64,000 bases of DNA, taken from NCBI RefSeq assembly GCF_016625195.1, contig NZ_JACVUP010000001.1, forward strand, positions 372,001 through 436,000, written 5' to 3'. Positions 1 to 9,296 of the stretch are shown here, in pieces (the stretch's first letter is position 1; each line of letters opens with the position of its first letter). Made by a program: the position numbers and the translations under genes. The stretch is from Erwinia sp. S63. GTDB lineage: Bacteria; Pseudomonadota; Gammaproteobacteria; Enterobacterales; Enterobacteriaceae. The notes under the pieces were generated by a model. It did not search any database, had not been told where the DNA came from, and was given only the letters and a program-made list of their open reading frames with translations.

Positions 1-480
1 GCGATCCGCGCGTTTGTCGCTTTCCTGCGCACCATGCCAGAACTGGCGTGGGCAGTGATGTTCGTGATGGCGTTTGGCATCGGTGCGATTCCTGGCTTTC
101 TGGCGCTGGCACTGCACACCGTGGGCAGCCTGACCAAACTGTTTTACGAATCGATTGAGAGCGCCTCGGACAAACCGGTGCGCGGTTTGGCGGCGTGTGG
201 CGCCACCAAGTTACAGCGTATGCGCTTTGCCTTTTGGCCTCAGGTGAAACCAACATTTCTCTCCTACAGCTTTATGCGTCTGGAAGTGAATTTCCGATCT
301 TCCACTATCCTCGGATTGGTGGGGGCGGGCGGTATCGGCCAGGAGCTGATGACCAATATCAAACTGGATCGCTACGATCAGGTGAGCATCACACTGCTGC
401 TGATCATTGTGGTGGTGTCGCTGCTGGATACCGTATCCGGCTGGTTGCGTCGTCGCGTGGTGGAAGGGGAAATCAAATGA
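1..480 (+). CDS. phnE: Phosphonate-type ABC transporter permease (PhnE-like), 5' end outside window
   Basis: The reading frame is open from the first base and ends at 480, so the N-terminus lies upstream. The visible part is a membrane permease with the PhnE-type pattern: RTMPELAW, then a helix, then an EAA-loop-like segment (residues about 50-70 of the visible part) and the glycine-rich GLVGAGGIGQEL motif near the C-terminus. It should form half of the membrane channel of an importer for phosphonate, phosphite or a related organophosphorus compound. Its stop overlaps the start of a second permease by 4 bp (ATGA), so the two are translationally coupled. The exact substrate cannot be read from the sequence; ATPase and binding-protein genes would lie upstream. 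Confidence 0.85.
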   Translation, partial: AIRAFVAFLRTMPELAWAVMFVMAFGIGAIPGFLALALHTVGSLTKLFYESIESASDKPVRGLAACGATKLQRMRFAFWPQVKPTFLSYSFMRLEVNFRSSTILGLVGAGGIGQELMTNIKLDRYDQVSITLLLIIVVVSLLDTVSGWLRRRVVEGEIK

Positions 481-1361
481 TCGCATTAGCACCGGATGTG
501 GCAAAGCTGAAGCAGGAACACCCTGCACTGTTCGCCGCACAAAACCGTTATCTGCGCCGCGTGGCTTTAGTTGCCCTCGCTGTGGTGCTCTATTACCTGT
601 TCTTCTTTGAATTTTTCGGCATTGAGTGGAGCCGGTTCCTGATCGGTTGCCAGCAGCTGGGCCGTTACTTCCTGCGCATGTTTGTCTGGCAGGATTTTAT
701 CAACTGGCCGTTTGCTTATTACTTCTCCCAGATTGGCATCACGTTGGCGATTGTCTTCGCCGGGACGCTGACCGCTTCCATTATTGCGCTGCCGGTTTCC
801 TTCCTTGCCGCCCGCAACGTGATGCACGATCCGATTGCCAGACCCATCTCTCTGGTCGTTCGTCGCCTGCTGGATATTCTGCGCGGTGTCGATATGGCGA
901 TTTGGGGCCTGATATTTGTGCGTGCTGTTGGCATGGGACCACTGGCGGGTGTGCTGGCGATTGTGGTACAGGATGTGGGCTTACTGGGCAAACTGTATGC
1001 GGAAGGGCATGAAGCGGTTGAACGTTCGCCGAGCCGGGGTTTAGGTGCGGTGGGAGCCAACAGTCTGCAGAAACATCGCTTCGGCATCTTTACCCAATCC
1101 TTCCCGACCTTCCTGGCGTTGAGTCTGTACCAGATTGAGTCCAATACCCGTTCGGCGGCAGTACTCGGCTTCGTCGGCGCGGGGGGCGTCGGTCTGGTTT
1201 ATGCCGAAAACATGCGCCTGTGGAACTGGGATGTGGTGATGTTCCTGACCATCTTGTTGGTTGGCGTGGTGATGATCATGGATGTCATCTCCAGCAAACT
1301 GCGTAAGCGCTACATCACGGGGAAACCGTTGCCGCTGTGGCAGCCTGCCGTGCGCGATTAA
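477..1361 (+). CDS. phnE: Second phosphonate-type ABC transporter permease (PhnE-like)
   Basis: 294 residues, starting at the ATG that overlaps the stop of the preceding permease; the frame also runs open upstream, but that longer start would lie deep inside the first permease gene. There are several hydrophobic segments, an EAA-type loop (EGHEAVERSPSRGLGAVGA) and a GFVGAGGVGLVY motif as in PhnE. Two different PhnE subunits side by side suggest a heterodimeric channel in the inner membrane. The 3' end overlaps the convergent sensor kinase gene by 47 bp, so both mRNAs would be complementary at their ends. Confidence 0.85.
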   Translation: MIALAPDVAKLKQEHPALFAAQNRYLRRVALVALAVVLYYLFFFEFFGIEWSRFLIGCQQLGRYFLRMFVWQDFINWPFAYYFSQIGITLAIVFAGTLTASIIALPVSFLAARNVMHDPIARPISLVVRRLLDILRGVDMAIWGLIFVRAVGMGPLAGVLAIVVQDVGLLGKLYAEGHEAVERSPSRGLGAVGANSLQKHRFGIFTQSFPTFLALSLYQIESNTRSAAVLGFVGAGGVGLVYAENMRLWNWDVVMFLTILLVGVVMIMDVISSKLRKRYITGKPLPLWQPAVRD

Positions 1362-3900
1362 GCCGTTCACTGCGTTGCCAGGCGCGCTCCAGCGCCTGCG
1401 CTAACTGTGCCTGTTGCCAGGGTTTTGCCAGCCGTTCACACAGTGGCAAAGTGACCTGGCTCTGGCGCAAATCCTGACCGCTGATCAGCAGGGTGGCCAG
1501 TTCTGGCCACTGCTGCTGTGCCTGGCGAATCACATCCGCTCCGTTCAATGCGCCGGGCAACATCAAATCACTGATCAACAACTCAATATCTGGCGTCTGC
1601 CGCAGCAGCGTCAGTGCGGATTCGCCATCGCCACACTCTAAAGTGAGGTAGCCGAGTTGATGCAGATGCTCGCACAATGTCTGCCTGACGGCGGGTTCAT
1701 CATCCAGCACCAACACCAGCCGGTCATTGCTGGCACCCGGTGTAAATTCGGGAAGAGTCGGCGCGGGCTGGACCGCTTCCGGTGCGCGCGGCAGCAGCAG
1801 GCGCACGGTAGTGCCCTGACCCGGGGCGGTTTCCACTTCGATCTGCCCGCCAGATTGACGCACAAATCCATACACCATCGACAACCCCAGCCCGCTGCCG
1901 CTGCCGGTCTCTTTGGTGGTGAAAAATGGCTCAAACACCTGTTCACGCACCTCGGCCGACATGCCGCAGCCATGATCGATGACTTCAATGGTGACGCGAT
2001 CGCGTTTGCCATCCGCCTCCTGCATACGTTGGTTCCAGATGCGCAGGCGAATTTCACCGCTCTGCTTCTCCATGGCATCGCGCGCGTTGACCACCAGATT
2101 CATCAGGGCATTTTCCAGTTGCCCGGCATCGATCCACGCCGGCCAGCCGGGCCGCTGCGCGTCAACCACCAGATGCTGGCCGGGCAGCAGTGAGTGCTGC
2201 AACAGTGAGTGCAGGTTATCGACCAGTTCAACCACCGATACCGCGCGTGGATACAGCGCCTGTTTGCGTGAGAAGGCCAGTAAGCGTTGGGTGAGCTGTG
2301 CCGCGCGGTCGGCCGCCAGCCGCGCTCGCTCAATGCGACTGGCCAGCGAACCCGAGGGGAGTTGCCCCACGGTGAGTGCCAGACTGCCAATAATCACGGC
2401 CAGCAGGTTGTTAAAGTCGTGGGCGATGCCGCCGGTGAGTTGGCCCACGGCTTTCATTTTTTGGCTGTGCAACAGCGCTTCTTCCAGCGCCTTACGTGTG
2501 GTGCGCTCCAGTACGGTATTGACCATGCCACGGCGCGGTACCGGGCTGAAACGCAGTTCGACCGTGCGACCGTCAGGCAGGCGAACTTCCTGCGCATCGT
2601 GCAGGCTGGTGAGCTGCACATCCATCCGCTCTAGCAGACGTTGATAATGCAGGCCACGATGCAGATCGCGTGCCGGAATGCCGAGTAACTCGGCGTACTG
2701 CGCGTTCCACACCACCAGTTGCCCACTGTTATCGAACAGCGCAAAGCCATCGCGCATCGCGAGAAAAGTGGATTCCAGCTGATTGCTTTTCTCTTTTAAC
2801 AGACGTGAAGTGTGGGCCAGTGAAGCCGTATTGCGCGCAAACACGTTAAAGGCGCGAGCCAGATCGCCCAACTCATCGCGCCTGGCTAAACCCGGCACAT
2901 TGACGCTCTTCTCACCCTGTGCCAGACGCGTCATGGCGTGGGCGATGGCGGTCAGGCTGGAACCGAGATTGCGATAAATGTAGTAACCCGCGTAACCGGT
3001 GATCAGCAGTGCCAGTAGCATAAACAGGCCAATAAAACCGATGATGGAGTCCAGTTCCTGATGCGTGGCGGTGCTGCGCGCATCGCTCTGCTGCGCCACC
3101 AGTTGCACATAATGAGTGATGTCGCCATTCAGCATCGCCACCAGCGCTTTGATGCGATAGGTCGCGTAGGCAATGGCGATATCGCTCTGCTCAAGCTGTT
3201 CAGCGACCGGCTGCAGGCTGCGCGCGGTGTCGACCAATCGGTCACGCTGCATTGCCAGCGCATCTTGTAACGGTAAGGCGGACCAGATGGGCAGTACCTG
3301 CTGCAATTGTTGTTCAGCGGCTTGCGGTGCCGTGGACTGGATCGCCACCTTTAACAGGGCATCCGTTTGCTGGCGCAGCGGCAAAAAAGCGCCGTCGCTG
3401 GCGAGCACATCAATGCGATTTAGCAGCAGTTGCGCCTGCCACAGGCCACTTAACATCACGTTGCGTTGTAAGTGGCGTTGATGGCCAACACGCAGCAGCT
3501 GATTGATGCTCTGTTCCAGCATCTGGCTGCGTTCACGAATGCGCGCCAGCAGCGCGGGTTGCTGTGCGGCCAATGGCGCGTTCGCCAGCAGGGATAAGGA
3601 TTGTTGCAAGGCTTGCTGCGTCTGCTGCAGGCGTGCCGACTCGCTCTGATACTCCAGCGCACCCACCACCTGCGCCAGCCGCACAGCGGCGGTGGCCACA
3701 TTGGCGGTATCACGCGCCAGCGCCAGGCTGCCGTTCATATCCGCCAGGGTTTGCGCCTGTGCCTGCTCCTGAATGTGACCGGCGTGGCGAAATCCAAAAA
3801 TAGCCACCAGGCTCACCGCCAGCGTGACACTCACCACTAACAGGTTAAACAGCAGCAGGCGACCCCGCGCGCCAGCGTGCCAGTGCAGACTCTGACTCAT
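1315..3900 (-). CDS. Hybrid sensor histidine kinase with C-terminal receiver domain
   Basis: 861 residues from ATG 3900, which has AAGGAG eight bases upstream; a GTG three codons earlier is a weaker alternative. Order of parts: N-terminal membrane helix (about 18-38), long helical periplasmic sensor region, second membrane helix (about 287-309), HAMP, a PAS-like domain (about 375-465), a HisKA dimerisation domain with [11 protein letters not shown] (phospho-acceptor His near 494), HATPase with the DHGCGM and GSGLGL motifs, and a C-terminal receiver with LISDLMLP. It lies upstream of and divergent from a sugar importer operon whose far end is capped by an OmpR-type regulator; I infer that the two form the sensory pair for this locus. 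No Hpt protein is visible nearby, so how the receiver passes phosphate on is unclear. Confidence 0.85.
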   Translation of the reverse strand: MSQSLHWHAGARGRLLLFNLLVVSVTLAVSLVAIFGFRHAGHIQEQAQAQTLADMNGSLALARDTANVATAAVRLAQVVGALEYQSESARLQQTQQALQQSLSLLANAPLAAQQPALLARIRERSQMLEQSINQLLRVGHQRHLQRNVMLSGLWQAQLLLNRIDVLASDGAFLPLRQQTDALLKVAIQSTAPQAAEQQLQQVLPIWSALPLQDALAMQRDRLVDTARSLQPVAEQLEQSDIAIAYATYRIKALVAMLNGDITHYVQLVAQQSDARSTATHQELDSIIGFIGLFMLLALLITGYAGYYIYRNLGSSLTAIAHAMTRLAQGEKSVNVPGLARRDELGDLARAFNVFARNTASLAHTSRLLKEKSNQLESTFLAMRDGFALFDNSGQLVVWNAQYAELLGIPARDLHRGLHYQRLLERMDVQLTSLHDAQEVRLPDGRTVELRFSPVPRRGMVNTVLERTTRKALEEALLHSQKMKAVGQLTGGIAHDFNNLLAVIIGSLALTVGQLPSGSLASRIERARLAADRAAQLTQRLLAFSRKQALYPRAVSVVELVDNLHSLLQHSLLPGQHLVVDAQRPGWPAWIDAGQLENALMNLVVNARDAMEKQSGEIRLRIWNQRMQEADGKRDRVTIEVIDHGCGMSAEVREQVFEPFFTTKETGSGSGLGLSMVYGFVRQSGGQIEVETAPGQGTTVRLLLPRAPEAVQPAPTLPEFTPGASNDRLVLVLDDEPAVRQTLCEHLHQLGYLTLECGDGESALTLLRQTPDIELLISDLMLPGALNGADVIRQAQQQWPELATLLISGQDLRQSQVTLPLCERLAKPWQQAQLAQALERAWQRSERLNRARQAATAATVSP

Positions 3901-4045
3901 TGCGGCCACTCCTTACCTCTCAACTCCCGGCGAGTATAAAAGCGTGACCGGGGCGCAATATGACAAATATGAATGGCCGCTGACATTTTCCATTTATCTG
4001 GCGTTGCAACACTCGGCGACAACTTCAGACAGCAGGAGCCAGGCG

Positions 4046-5551
4046 ATGGCGGCGACACCGATATTAGAAATGCGCGAAATCACCCGACGCTTCGGCAGTT
4101 TCTACGCGTTAAAGGGCGTGGATCTGACCGTGTGGCCAGGTGAAGTCCATGCGCTGATGGGCGAAAACGGTGCCGGGAAAAGTACGCTGATGAAGATTCT
4201 GGCCGGTGCTTATACCGCCAGCAGCGGGGAAATTCTTATCGACGGTAAACCCTACGCCATCAAGGGCCCAAAAGAGGCACTGGCCGCGGGCATCACGCTG
4301 ATTTATCAGGAAATCAATCTGGCGCCCAATCTGACCGTGGCAGAGAACATCTTCCTCGGCAGCGAGATCACGCGCGGTGGGCTGGTGAAACGGCGGCAGA
4401 TGGCGGAAGAGGCACAGCAGGTGATTAACCGTCTGGGCGCCCAATTCAGTGCCAACGATCTGGTGAGCAAACTCAGTATCGCTGAGCAGCAGCAGGTGGA
4501 GATTGCCCGCGCGCTGCACCGCAACAGCCGCATCCTGGTGATGGATGAGCCCACGGCGGCACTCTCGAATCGTGAAACTGAACAGCTGTTTGCGCTGATT
4601 AAACGCCTGCGCAGCGAAGGCATGGCGATCATTTACATCAGCCATCGCATGGCAGAAGTGTATGAGCTTTCGGATCGCGTCAGCGTGCTGCGCGATGGGC
4701 AGTATGTTGGCAGCCTGACGCGCGATCAGCTTAATGCCAGTGAACTGGTGCGCATGATGGTTGGCCGCCCGCTGAGCGATCTGTTCAATAAAGACCGCAA
4801 CATTCCCTTCGGCGAGATCCGTCTCGCTGTCAATCACCTGACCGATAACCGCAAAGTCCATCCCAGCAGTCTCTCGGTGCGTGCCGGGGAGATTGTCGGG
4901 CTGGCAGGATTGGTCGGTGCCGGACGCAGTGAGCTGGCGCAGCTGATTTTTGGCGTGCACCAACCCAGGGGAGGCGAAATCTGGATCGATGGCGAGAAAG
5001 TCAAAATTCATTCGCCGCGAGATGCCATCGCACGTGGTATTGGCTTCCTCACCGAGAACCGTAAAGAGCAGGGGCTGTTCCTGGAACTGGCCGCACAGGA
5101 AAACATCGTGATGGCGACGCTGGAACGCGATGCCAGTTACGGCCTGCTTAATCGGCGTAAAGGGCAAAAGATTGCCGGTGACGCCATCGAATCACTCAAC
5201 ATTCGTGTGCCGCACGCCCAGGTGCGGGCCGGGGGGCTATCGGGCGGTAATCAACAGAAACTGCTGATCTCACGCTGGGTGGCGATTGCACCGCGCATTC
5301 TGCTGCTGGATGAGCCCACGCGCGGCGTGGACGTCGGCGCCAAGAGTGAAATCTACCGCATGATGAATCAAATGGCGCAACAGGGCGTGGCGATTTTGAT
5401 GATCTCCAGCGAACTGCCGGAGGTGGTCGGGATGAGTGACCGCGTGTATGTGATGCGTGAGGGCAGTATTGCCGGAGAGCTGAGCGGCGCTGAGATTAGC
5501 CAGGAAAACATAATGACACTGGCCACCGGCGCCCAGCCGGTACAGGCCTGA
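4046..5551 (+). CDS. Sugar ABC importer ATPase with two nucleotide-binding domains (RbsA family)
   Basis: 501 residues, the usual size for RbsA/AraG/MglA. ATG 4046 is preceded by AGGAG and begins MAATPILEM; an open extension upstream to 3944 lacks family similarity. The first domain carries Walker A GENGAGKS and Walker B ILVMDEPT; the second has the degenerate Walker A ([10 protein letters not shown]), signature LSGGNQQK and [11 protein letters not shown], as normal in this family. It powers uptake of a monosaccharide. It heads an operon with permease, binding protein, isomerase, aldolase and kinase genes (4046-10349), reading away from the sensor kinase. The 10-base gap to the permease suggests coupled translation. 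Confidence 0.9.
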   Translation: MAATPILEMREITRRFGSFYALKGVDLTVWPGEVHALMGENGAGKSTLMKILAGAYTASSGEILIDGKPYAIKGPKEALAAGITLIYQEINLAPNLTVAENIFLGSEITRGGLVKRRQMAEEAQQVINRLGAQFSANDLVSKLSIAEQQQVEIARALHRNSRILVMDEPTAALSNRETEQLFALIKRLRSEGMAIIYISHRMAEVYELSDRVSVLRDGQYVGSLTRDQLNASELVRMMVGRPLSDLFNKDRNIPFGEIRLAVNHLTDNRKVHPSSLSVRAGEIVGLAGLVGAGRSELAQLIFGVHQPRGGEIWIDGEKVKIHSPRDAIARGIGFLTENRKEQGLFLELAAQENIVMATLERDASYGLLNRRKGQKIAGDAIESLNIRVPHAQVRAGGLSGGNQQKLLISRWVAIAPRILLLDEPTRGVDVGAKSEIYRMMNQMAQQGVAILMISSELPEVVGMSDRVYVMREGSIAGELSGAEISQENIMTLATGAQPVQA

Positions 5552-5561
5552 GGAGACCGTA

Positions 5562-6545
5562 ATGACCAGTGAAACTGCACGCGTAAAAAGTCCAACGCTT
5601 AAACGCGCCTTGATGAGCGACCTGCTGCAAACGGTAGGGATTTTGCCGATTTTGATCCTGATTGTGGCGGTATTTGGCTTTGTTGCGCCGAACTTCTTTA
5701 CCGAAGCTAACCTGCTGAATATTACCCGTCAGGCTTCGATCAATATCGTGCTGGCAGCGGGGATGACCTTTGTGATCCTCACCGGCGGGATCGATCTGTC
5801 AGTGGGCTCAATGCTGGGCACTACGGCGGTCGTGGCGATGGTGGTGTCGCTGGATCCGGCCTTTGCGGGCCTGACCATTCCGGCGGCGCTCGGGGCGGGT
5901 CTTATCATGGGGCTGTTCAACGGCCTGTTGGTAGCGGGGGCAGGTTTGCCGCCCTTTATCGTGACGCTCGGCACCTATACCGCCTTGCGCGGGGCGGCGT
6001 ATTTGCTGGCGAACGGTACCACGGTGATCAACTCCGATATCAATTTTGAGTGGATAGGCAATGGTTATCTTGGGCCGATTCCCTGGCTCATCATCATCGC
6101 TTTCGCCGTCATCGCGCTGTGCTGGTTCATTCTGCGCCGTACCACCCTGGGAGTTCACATCTACGCCGTGGGCGGCAACGTGCAGGCGGCGCGCCTCACC
6201 GGGATCAAGGTCGGCATGGTGCTGGTGTTTGTCTATGCCATGAGCGGCATGTTGTCGGGATTAGGCGGATTAATGAGTGCATCACGCCTCTACAGCGCCA
6301 ACGGCAACCTGGGTGTGGGTTACGAGTTAGATGCAATAGCCGCAGTGATTCTGGGCGGCACCAGTTTTGTCGGCGGCATCGGCACTATCACCGGCACGCT
6401 AATTGGTGCGCTGATTATCGCCACGTTGAACAACGGCATGACGCTGATGGGGGTGTCTTACTTCTGGCAACTGGTGATTAAGGGCGGAGTGATCATTATT
6501 GCCGTACTCATCGATAAGTACCGCACACGTCATCACGTGGGTTAA
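5562..6545 (+). CDS. Sugar ABC importer permease (RbsC family)
   Basis: 327 residues with about eight to ten hydrophobic segments and the conserved GGIDLSVGSM and GGTSFVGGIGTI motifs of RbsC-type permeases. It forms the inner-membrane channel for the importer energised by the upstream ATPase. ATG 5562 follows AGGAG by six bases. It is followed by a 204-base gap with a structured stretch before the binding-protein gene, so separate expression levels for the two are possible. Confidence 0.9.
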   Translation: MTSETARVKSPTLKRALMSDLLQTVGILPILILIVAVFGFVAPNFFTEANLLNITRQASINIVLAAGMTFVILTGGIDLSVGSMLGTTAVVAMVVSLDPAFAGLTIPAALGAGLIMGLFNGLLVAGAGLPPFIVTLGTYTALRGAAYLLANGTTVINSDINFEWIGNGYLGPIPWLIIIAFAVIALCWFILRRTTLGVHIYAVGGNVQAARLTGIKVGMVLVFVYAMSGMLSGLGGLMSASRLYSANGNLGVGYELDAIAAVILGGTSFVGGIGTITGTLIGALIIATLNNGMTLMGVSYFWQLVIKGGVIIIAVLIDKYRTRHHVG

Positions 6546-6557
6546 CGGGCTATTTTA

Positions 6558-6715
6558 TTTGCCATTTTACCGCCGGGCAGTGCGCGCAATCCTCACGTAC
6601 TTGAGTACGCTCCGGTTGCTGTGCGCTGGCCGTCGGCAAACTGGCTGCGACAATAACGCCCCTCAACTCGTTTAATTGAGAACAGGCTGTCACACAACGG
6701 CGATCTGCTGGGTCG
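6558..6715 (+). repeat. Candidate dispersed intergenic repeat between permease and binding-protein genes
   Basis: This gap contains an imperfectly palindromic block (for example CGTACTTGAGTACG at about 6594-6607, and CCGGTTGCTGTGCGC following) of a kind I associate with repeated intergenic elements in Pantoea, Erwinia and relatives. There is only one copy here, so the repeat identity rests on memory and not on comparison inside the window. It may stabilise or attenuate the mRNA between the permease and binding-protein genes. Confidence 0.35.
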
Positions 6716-6749
6716 CCAACATAATCAAAAAAGCAGGAGAACATCGACT

Positions 6750-7688
6750 ATGCGTTTTAATCCGATTATTACCGGACTGCTGGCGGCGACGTTATTGAGT
6801 GCGCCACTGGTGCAGGCCAAAGAGTTGAAATCCATTGGTGTTACCGTCGGCGATCTCGCCAACCCGTTCTTCGTGCAGATCACCAAAGGTGCAGAGCTGA
6901 AGGCGCGTGAACTGGCGGGGGATAAGGTCAATGTGACGCTGGTCTCCAGCGGTTACGATCTTGGTCAGCAGGTGGCGCAGATTGATAACTTTATCGCCGC
7001 CAAAGTGGACATGATCATCCTCAATGCCGCCGATTCCAAAGGTATCGCACCCGCGGTGAAACGTGCGCGTGATGCAGGCATCGTGGTGGTGGCGGTCGAC
7101 GTGGCGGCTGACGGTGCCAATGCCACCATTACCTCCGATAACACCCAGGCAGGTGCGATGGCGTGTAAATACATCTCTGATCGCCTGAAAGATAAAGGCA
7201 ACGTGGTGATCATCAACGGACCACCGGTGTCAGCAGTGCAGAACCGGGTTGAAGGCTGTATGAACGAGCTGAAAACTCATCCCGATATCAAACTGCTCTC
7301 CTATAACCAGAACGCCAAGGGCAGTCGCGATGGTGGCCTGGAAGTGATGACCGGACTGCTGTCTGCCAATCCGAAGATCGATGCGGTGTTTGCGATTAAC
7401 GACCCCACGGCGATTGGTGCCGATCTGGCTGCCAAGCAAGCCCAGCGCAGTGAGTTCTTTATTGTCGGCGTCGATGGATCGCCAGACGGTGAAGAAGCGC
7501 TGAAACGTAAAGGTTCGCTGTTCGTTGCCACCCCAGCGCAAGACCCGCAGGTGATGGCGGCTAAAGCGGTTGAGATTGGCTACGACATCCTGCAGGGCAA
7601 ACCCGCACCTGACAAACCGGTGCTGATCCCGGTCACCATGATCGATCGTAATACCGTCAGCAGCTACAAAGGCTGGACGGTGAAATAA
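6750..7688 (+). CDS. Periplasmic sugar-binding protein (RbsB family)
   Basis: 312 residues. A Sec signal peptide is visible (MRFNPIITGLLAATLLSAPL, cleavage likely after VQA), followed by the periplasmic binding protein type 1 fold: GVTVGDLANPFF at the start, NAADSKGIAPAV, ITSDNTQAGAM, and FAINDPTAIGADLA and VGVDGSPDGEEAL further on. It captures the sugar and delivers it to the permease. AGGAG lies 13-14 bases ahead of the ATG. A hairpin follows the stop (7703-7720), common after highly expressed binding-protein genes. The substrate is inferred from the downstream isomerase to be a lyxose- or mannose-like aldose, but is not proven. Confidence 0.9.
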   Translation: MRFNPIITGLLAATLLSAPLVQAKELKSIGVTVGDLANPFFVQITKGAELKARELAGDKVNVTLVSSGYDLGQQVAQIDNFIAAKVDMIILNAADSKGIAPAVKRARDAGIVVVAVDVAADGANATITSDNTQAGAMACKYISDRLKDKGNVVIINGPPVSAVQNRVEGCMNELKTHPDIKLLSYNQNAKGSRDGGLEVMTGLLSANPKIDAVFAINDPTAIGADLAAKQAQRSEFFIVGVDGSPDGEEALKRKGSLFVATPAQDPQVMAAKAVEIGYDILQGKPAPDKPVLIPVTMIDRNTVSSYKGWTVK

Positions 7689-7702
7689 GGTTGGTTTCTC
7701 GT

Positions 7703-7720
7703 GGCGGTCTTTGGGCCGCC
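7703..7720 (+). promoter_or_regulatory. Intercistronic hairpin after the binding-protein gene
   Basis: GGCGGTC and GGCCGCC flank a short TTTG loop, giving a stem with strong GC pairs just after the binding-protein stop and before the isomerase ribosome site. There is no T-run, so it should slow or protect the mRNA end and not fully terminate. Confidence 0.5.
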
Positions 7721-7739
7721 CACATTGGGAGAGGGAGTT

Positions 7740-8423
7740 ATGCATCGATCCGAAGTGAACACCATTCTGCAGCTCACCCGCGAATTCTTTATGCGTCAGG
7801 ACGTGCATCTGCCGCCCTGGGCCGACTATGGCCTCAGCCAATGGCGTGCGCTGGATAAAAGCAGCGCCGAAGAGCTGCTGGCGGTGCATCTGGGCTGGGA
7901 TGTCACCAGTTTCGGCGCTGATGATTTCTCGCAGACCGGTTTAACCCTGTTCACCTTGCGCAATGGCTCGCGCGGCGGTCAGCCGTGGGGAAAACCTTAC
8001 GCTGAAAAAATCATGCACGTGCGGGAAGGGCAGGTGACGCCGATGCACTACCACCCACAAAAGATGGAAGACATCATCAATCGCGGTGGCGGCAATCTGA
8101 TCGTCACGCTGCATAACCGCGCGGGCGACCGGCTTGATGACTCACCAGTAAACGTCACTTTAGATGGCATTCGCCAGACTCACGCGGCGGGATCGCAACT
8201 GCGTCTTTCCCCGGGCGAGAGTGTCACCTTGCTGCCCGGTATCTGGCACAGTTTCTGGGGCGAAGAGGGCTATGGCGATGTGCTAGTTGGCGAAGTCTCG
8301 ATGCCGAACGATGACGAGCATGACAATGTCTTTCTCACACCGCTGGCGCGCTTTAATCCGATTAATGAGGATGAAGATCCGCGCTGGCTATTGTGTAACG
8401 AATATCACCGCTGGCTGGCATAA
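7740..8423 (+). CDS. D-lyxose isomerase family cupin enzyme
   Basis: 227 residues from ATG 7740 (GAGGGAG just upstream), the same length I recall for the characterised E. coli O157:H7 enzyme of this family; an open extension to 7701 has no ribosome site. A cupin metal site is visible as MHYHPQKMED (His103, His105, Glu110) with a later ligand in GIWHSF (His170). Family members interconvert D-lyxose with D-xylulose and D-mannose with D-fructose in the cytoplasm. Followed by an aldolase and a PfkB kinase, it would give the chain aldose to ketose to ketose phosphate to three-carbon or two-carbon products. The true sugar is not determined. Confidence 0.85.
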   Translation: MHRSEVNTILQLTREFFMRQDVHLPPWADYGLSQWRALDKSSAEELLAVHLGWDVTSFGADDFSQTGLTLFTLRNGSRGGQPWGKPYAEKIMHVREGQVTPMHYHPQKMEDIINRGGGNLIVTLHNRAGDRLDDSPVNVTLDGIRQTHAAGSQLRLSPGESVTLLPGIWHSFWGEEGYGDVLVGEVSMPNDDEHDNVFLTPLARFNPINEDEDPRWLLCNEYHRWLA

Positions 8424-8434
8424 AGGAGTTCACG

Positions 8435-9295
8435 ATGGCACTGATTTCTCTGGCGCAGGGCCTGGCCCATGCGCAGCAGCACCAATACGCACTCGGCGCA
8501 TTTAACGTGCTGGATACCCATTTCCTGCGTGCGCTGTTCCAGGCGGCTGAGCAACAGCGCTCACCGTTTATTATCAACATCGCGGAAGTGCATTTTAAAT
8601 ATGTCAGTCTGGAACATCTGATTGCGGCGGTTCGCACAGAAGCCGCACTGCACGATATTCCGGTAGTGCTCAATCTCGACCACGGTTTGCACTTTGAGGC
8701 GGTGATGCAGGCGATTCGCCTTGGTTTTACTTCGGTGATGTTTGATGGTTCAACCCTTAGCTATGAGGAGAATGTGCGCCAGACCCGTGAAGTGGTGAAG
8801 ATGTGCCACGCCATTGGCGTTTCGGTTGAAGCGGAATTGGGCGCGGTGGGCGGCGATGAAGGTGGGGCACTGTTTGGCGAGGCCGACAGCAACAAATTCA
8901 CCGATCCTGCCCTGGCGGCAGAGTTTGTCCAGTCAACGGGGATCGATTGTCTGGCCGTAGCGATTGGCAACGCGCACGGCAAATACAAAGGTGAGCCGAA
9001 GCTCGACTTTGACCGTCTGGCGGCAATTCGCTCGGCGGCCGGCATTCCTTTGGTGCTGCATGGCGGTTCGGGGATCAGTGATGCCGATTTCCGCCACGCA
9101 ATTAGTTTGGGCATCCACAAAATCAATTTCTACACCGGCATGTCGCAAGCCGCACTGGGCGCGATCGAAAAGCAAATTACTCAACGTGATGCCCGCTACG
9201 ACTCGTTTGCCGAACTGTTGATGGCGGTAGAACAGGATATTGCCAACGTGGTGGCGCAGCAGATGCAGGTATTTGGCAGCGCCGGGAGGGCCTGA
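8435..9295 (+). CDS. Class II ketose-bisphosphate aldolase
   Basis: 286 residues of the zinc-dependent class II aldolase family (GatY/KbaY/FbaA-like). Visible landmarks are NLDHG near residue 86 (metal-binding His), VEAELGAVGG, AVAIGNAHGKYKG (second His ligand region) and LHGGSGI. It should cleave a phosphorylated ketose produced by the downstream kinase. The ATG follows AGGAG by six bases, and the gene sits 11 bases after the isomerase. Whether it acts on fructose-, tagatose- or another bisphosphate cannot be decided from sequence alone. Confidence 0.88.
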   Translation: MALISLAQGLAHAQQHQYALGAFNVLDTHFLRALFQAAEQQRSPFIINIAEVHFKYVSLEHLIAAVRTEAALHDIPVVLNLDHGLHFEAVMQAIRLGFTSVMFDGSTLSYEENVRQTREVVKMCHAIGVSVEAELGAVGGDEGGALFGEADSNKFTDPALAAEFVQSTGIDCLAVAIGNAHGKYKGEPKLDFDRLAAIRSAAGIPLVLHGGSGISDADFRHAISLGIHKINFYTGMSQAALGAIEKQITQRDARYDSFAELLMAVEQDIANVVAQQMQVFGSAGRA

Positions 9296-9296
9296 C

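Noticed and set aside
195..476. N-terminal extension of the second PhnE-like permease frame
   Set aside because: It lies fully inside the first permease gene, has no permease similarity, and ATG 477 overlaps the preceding stop in the usual coupled way.
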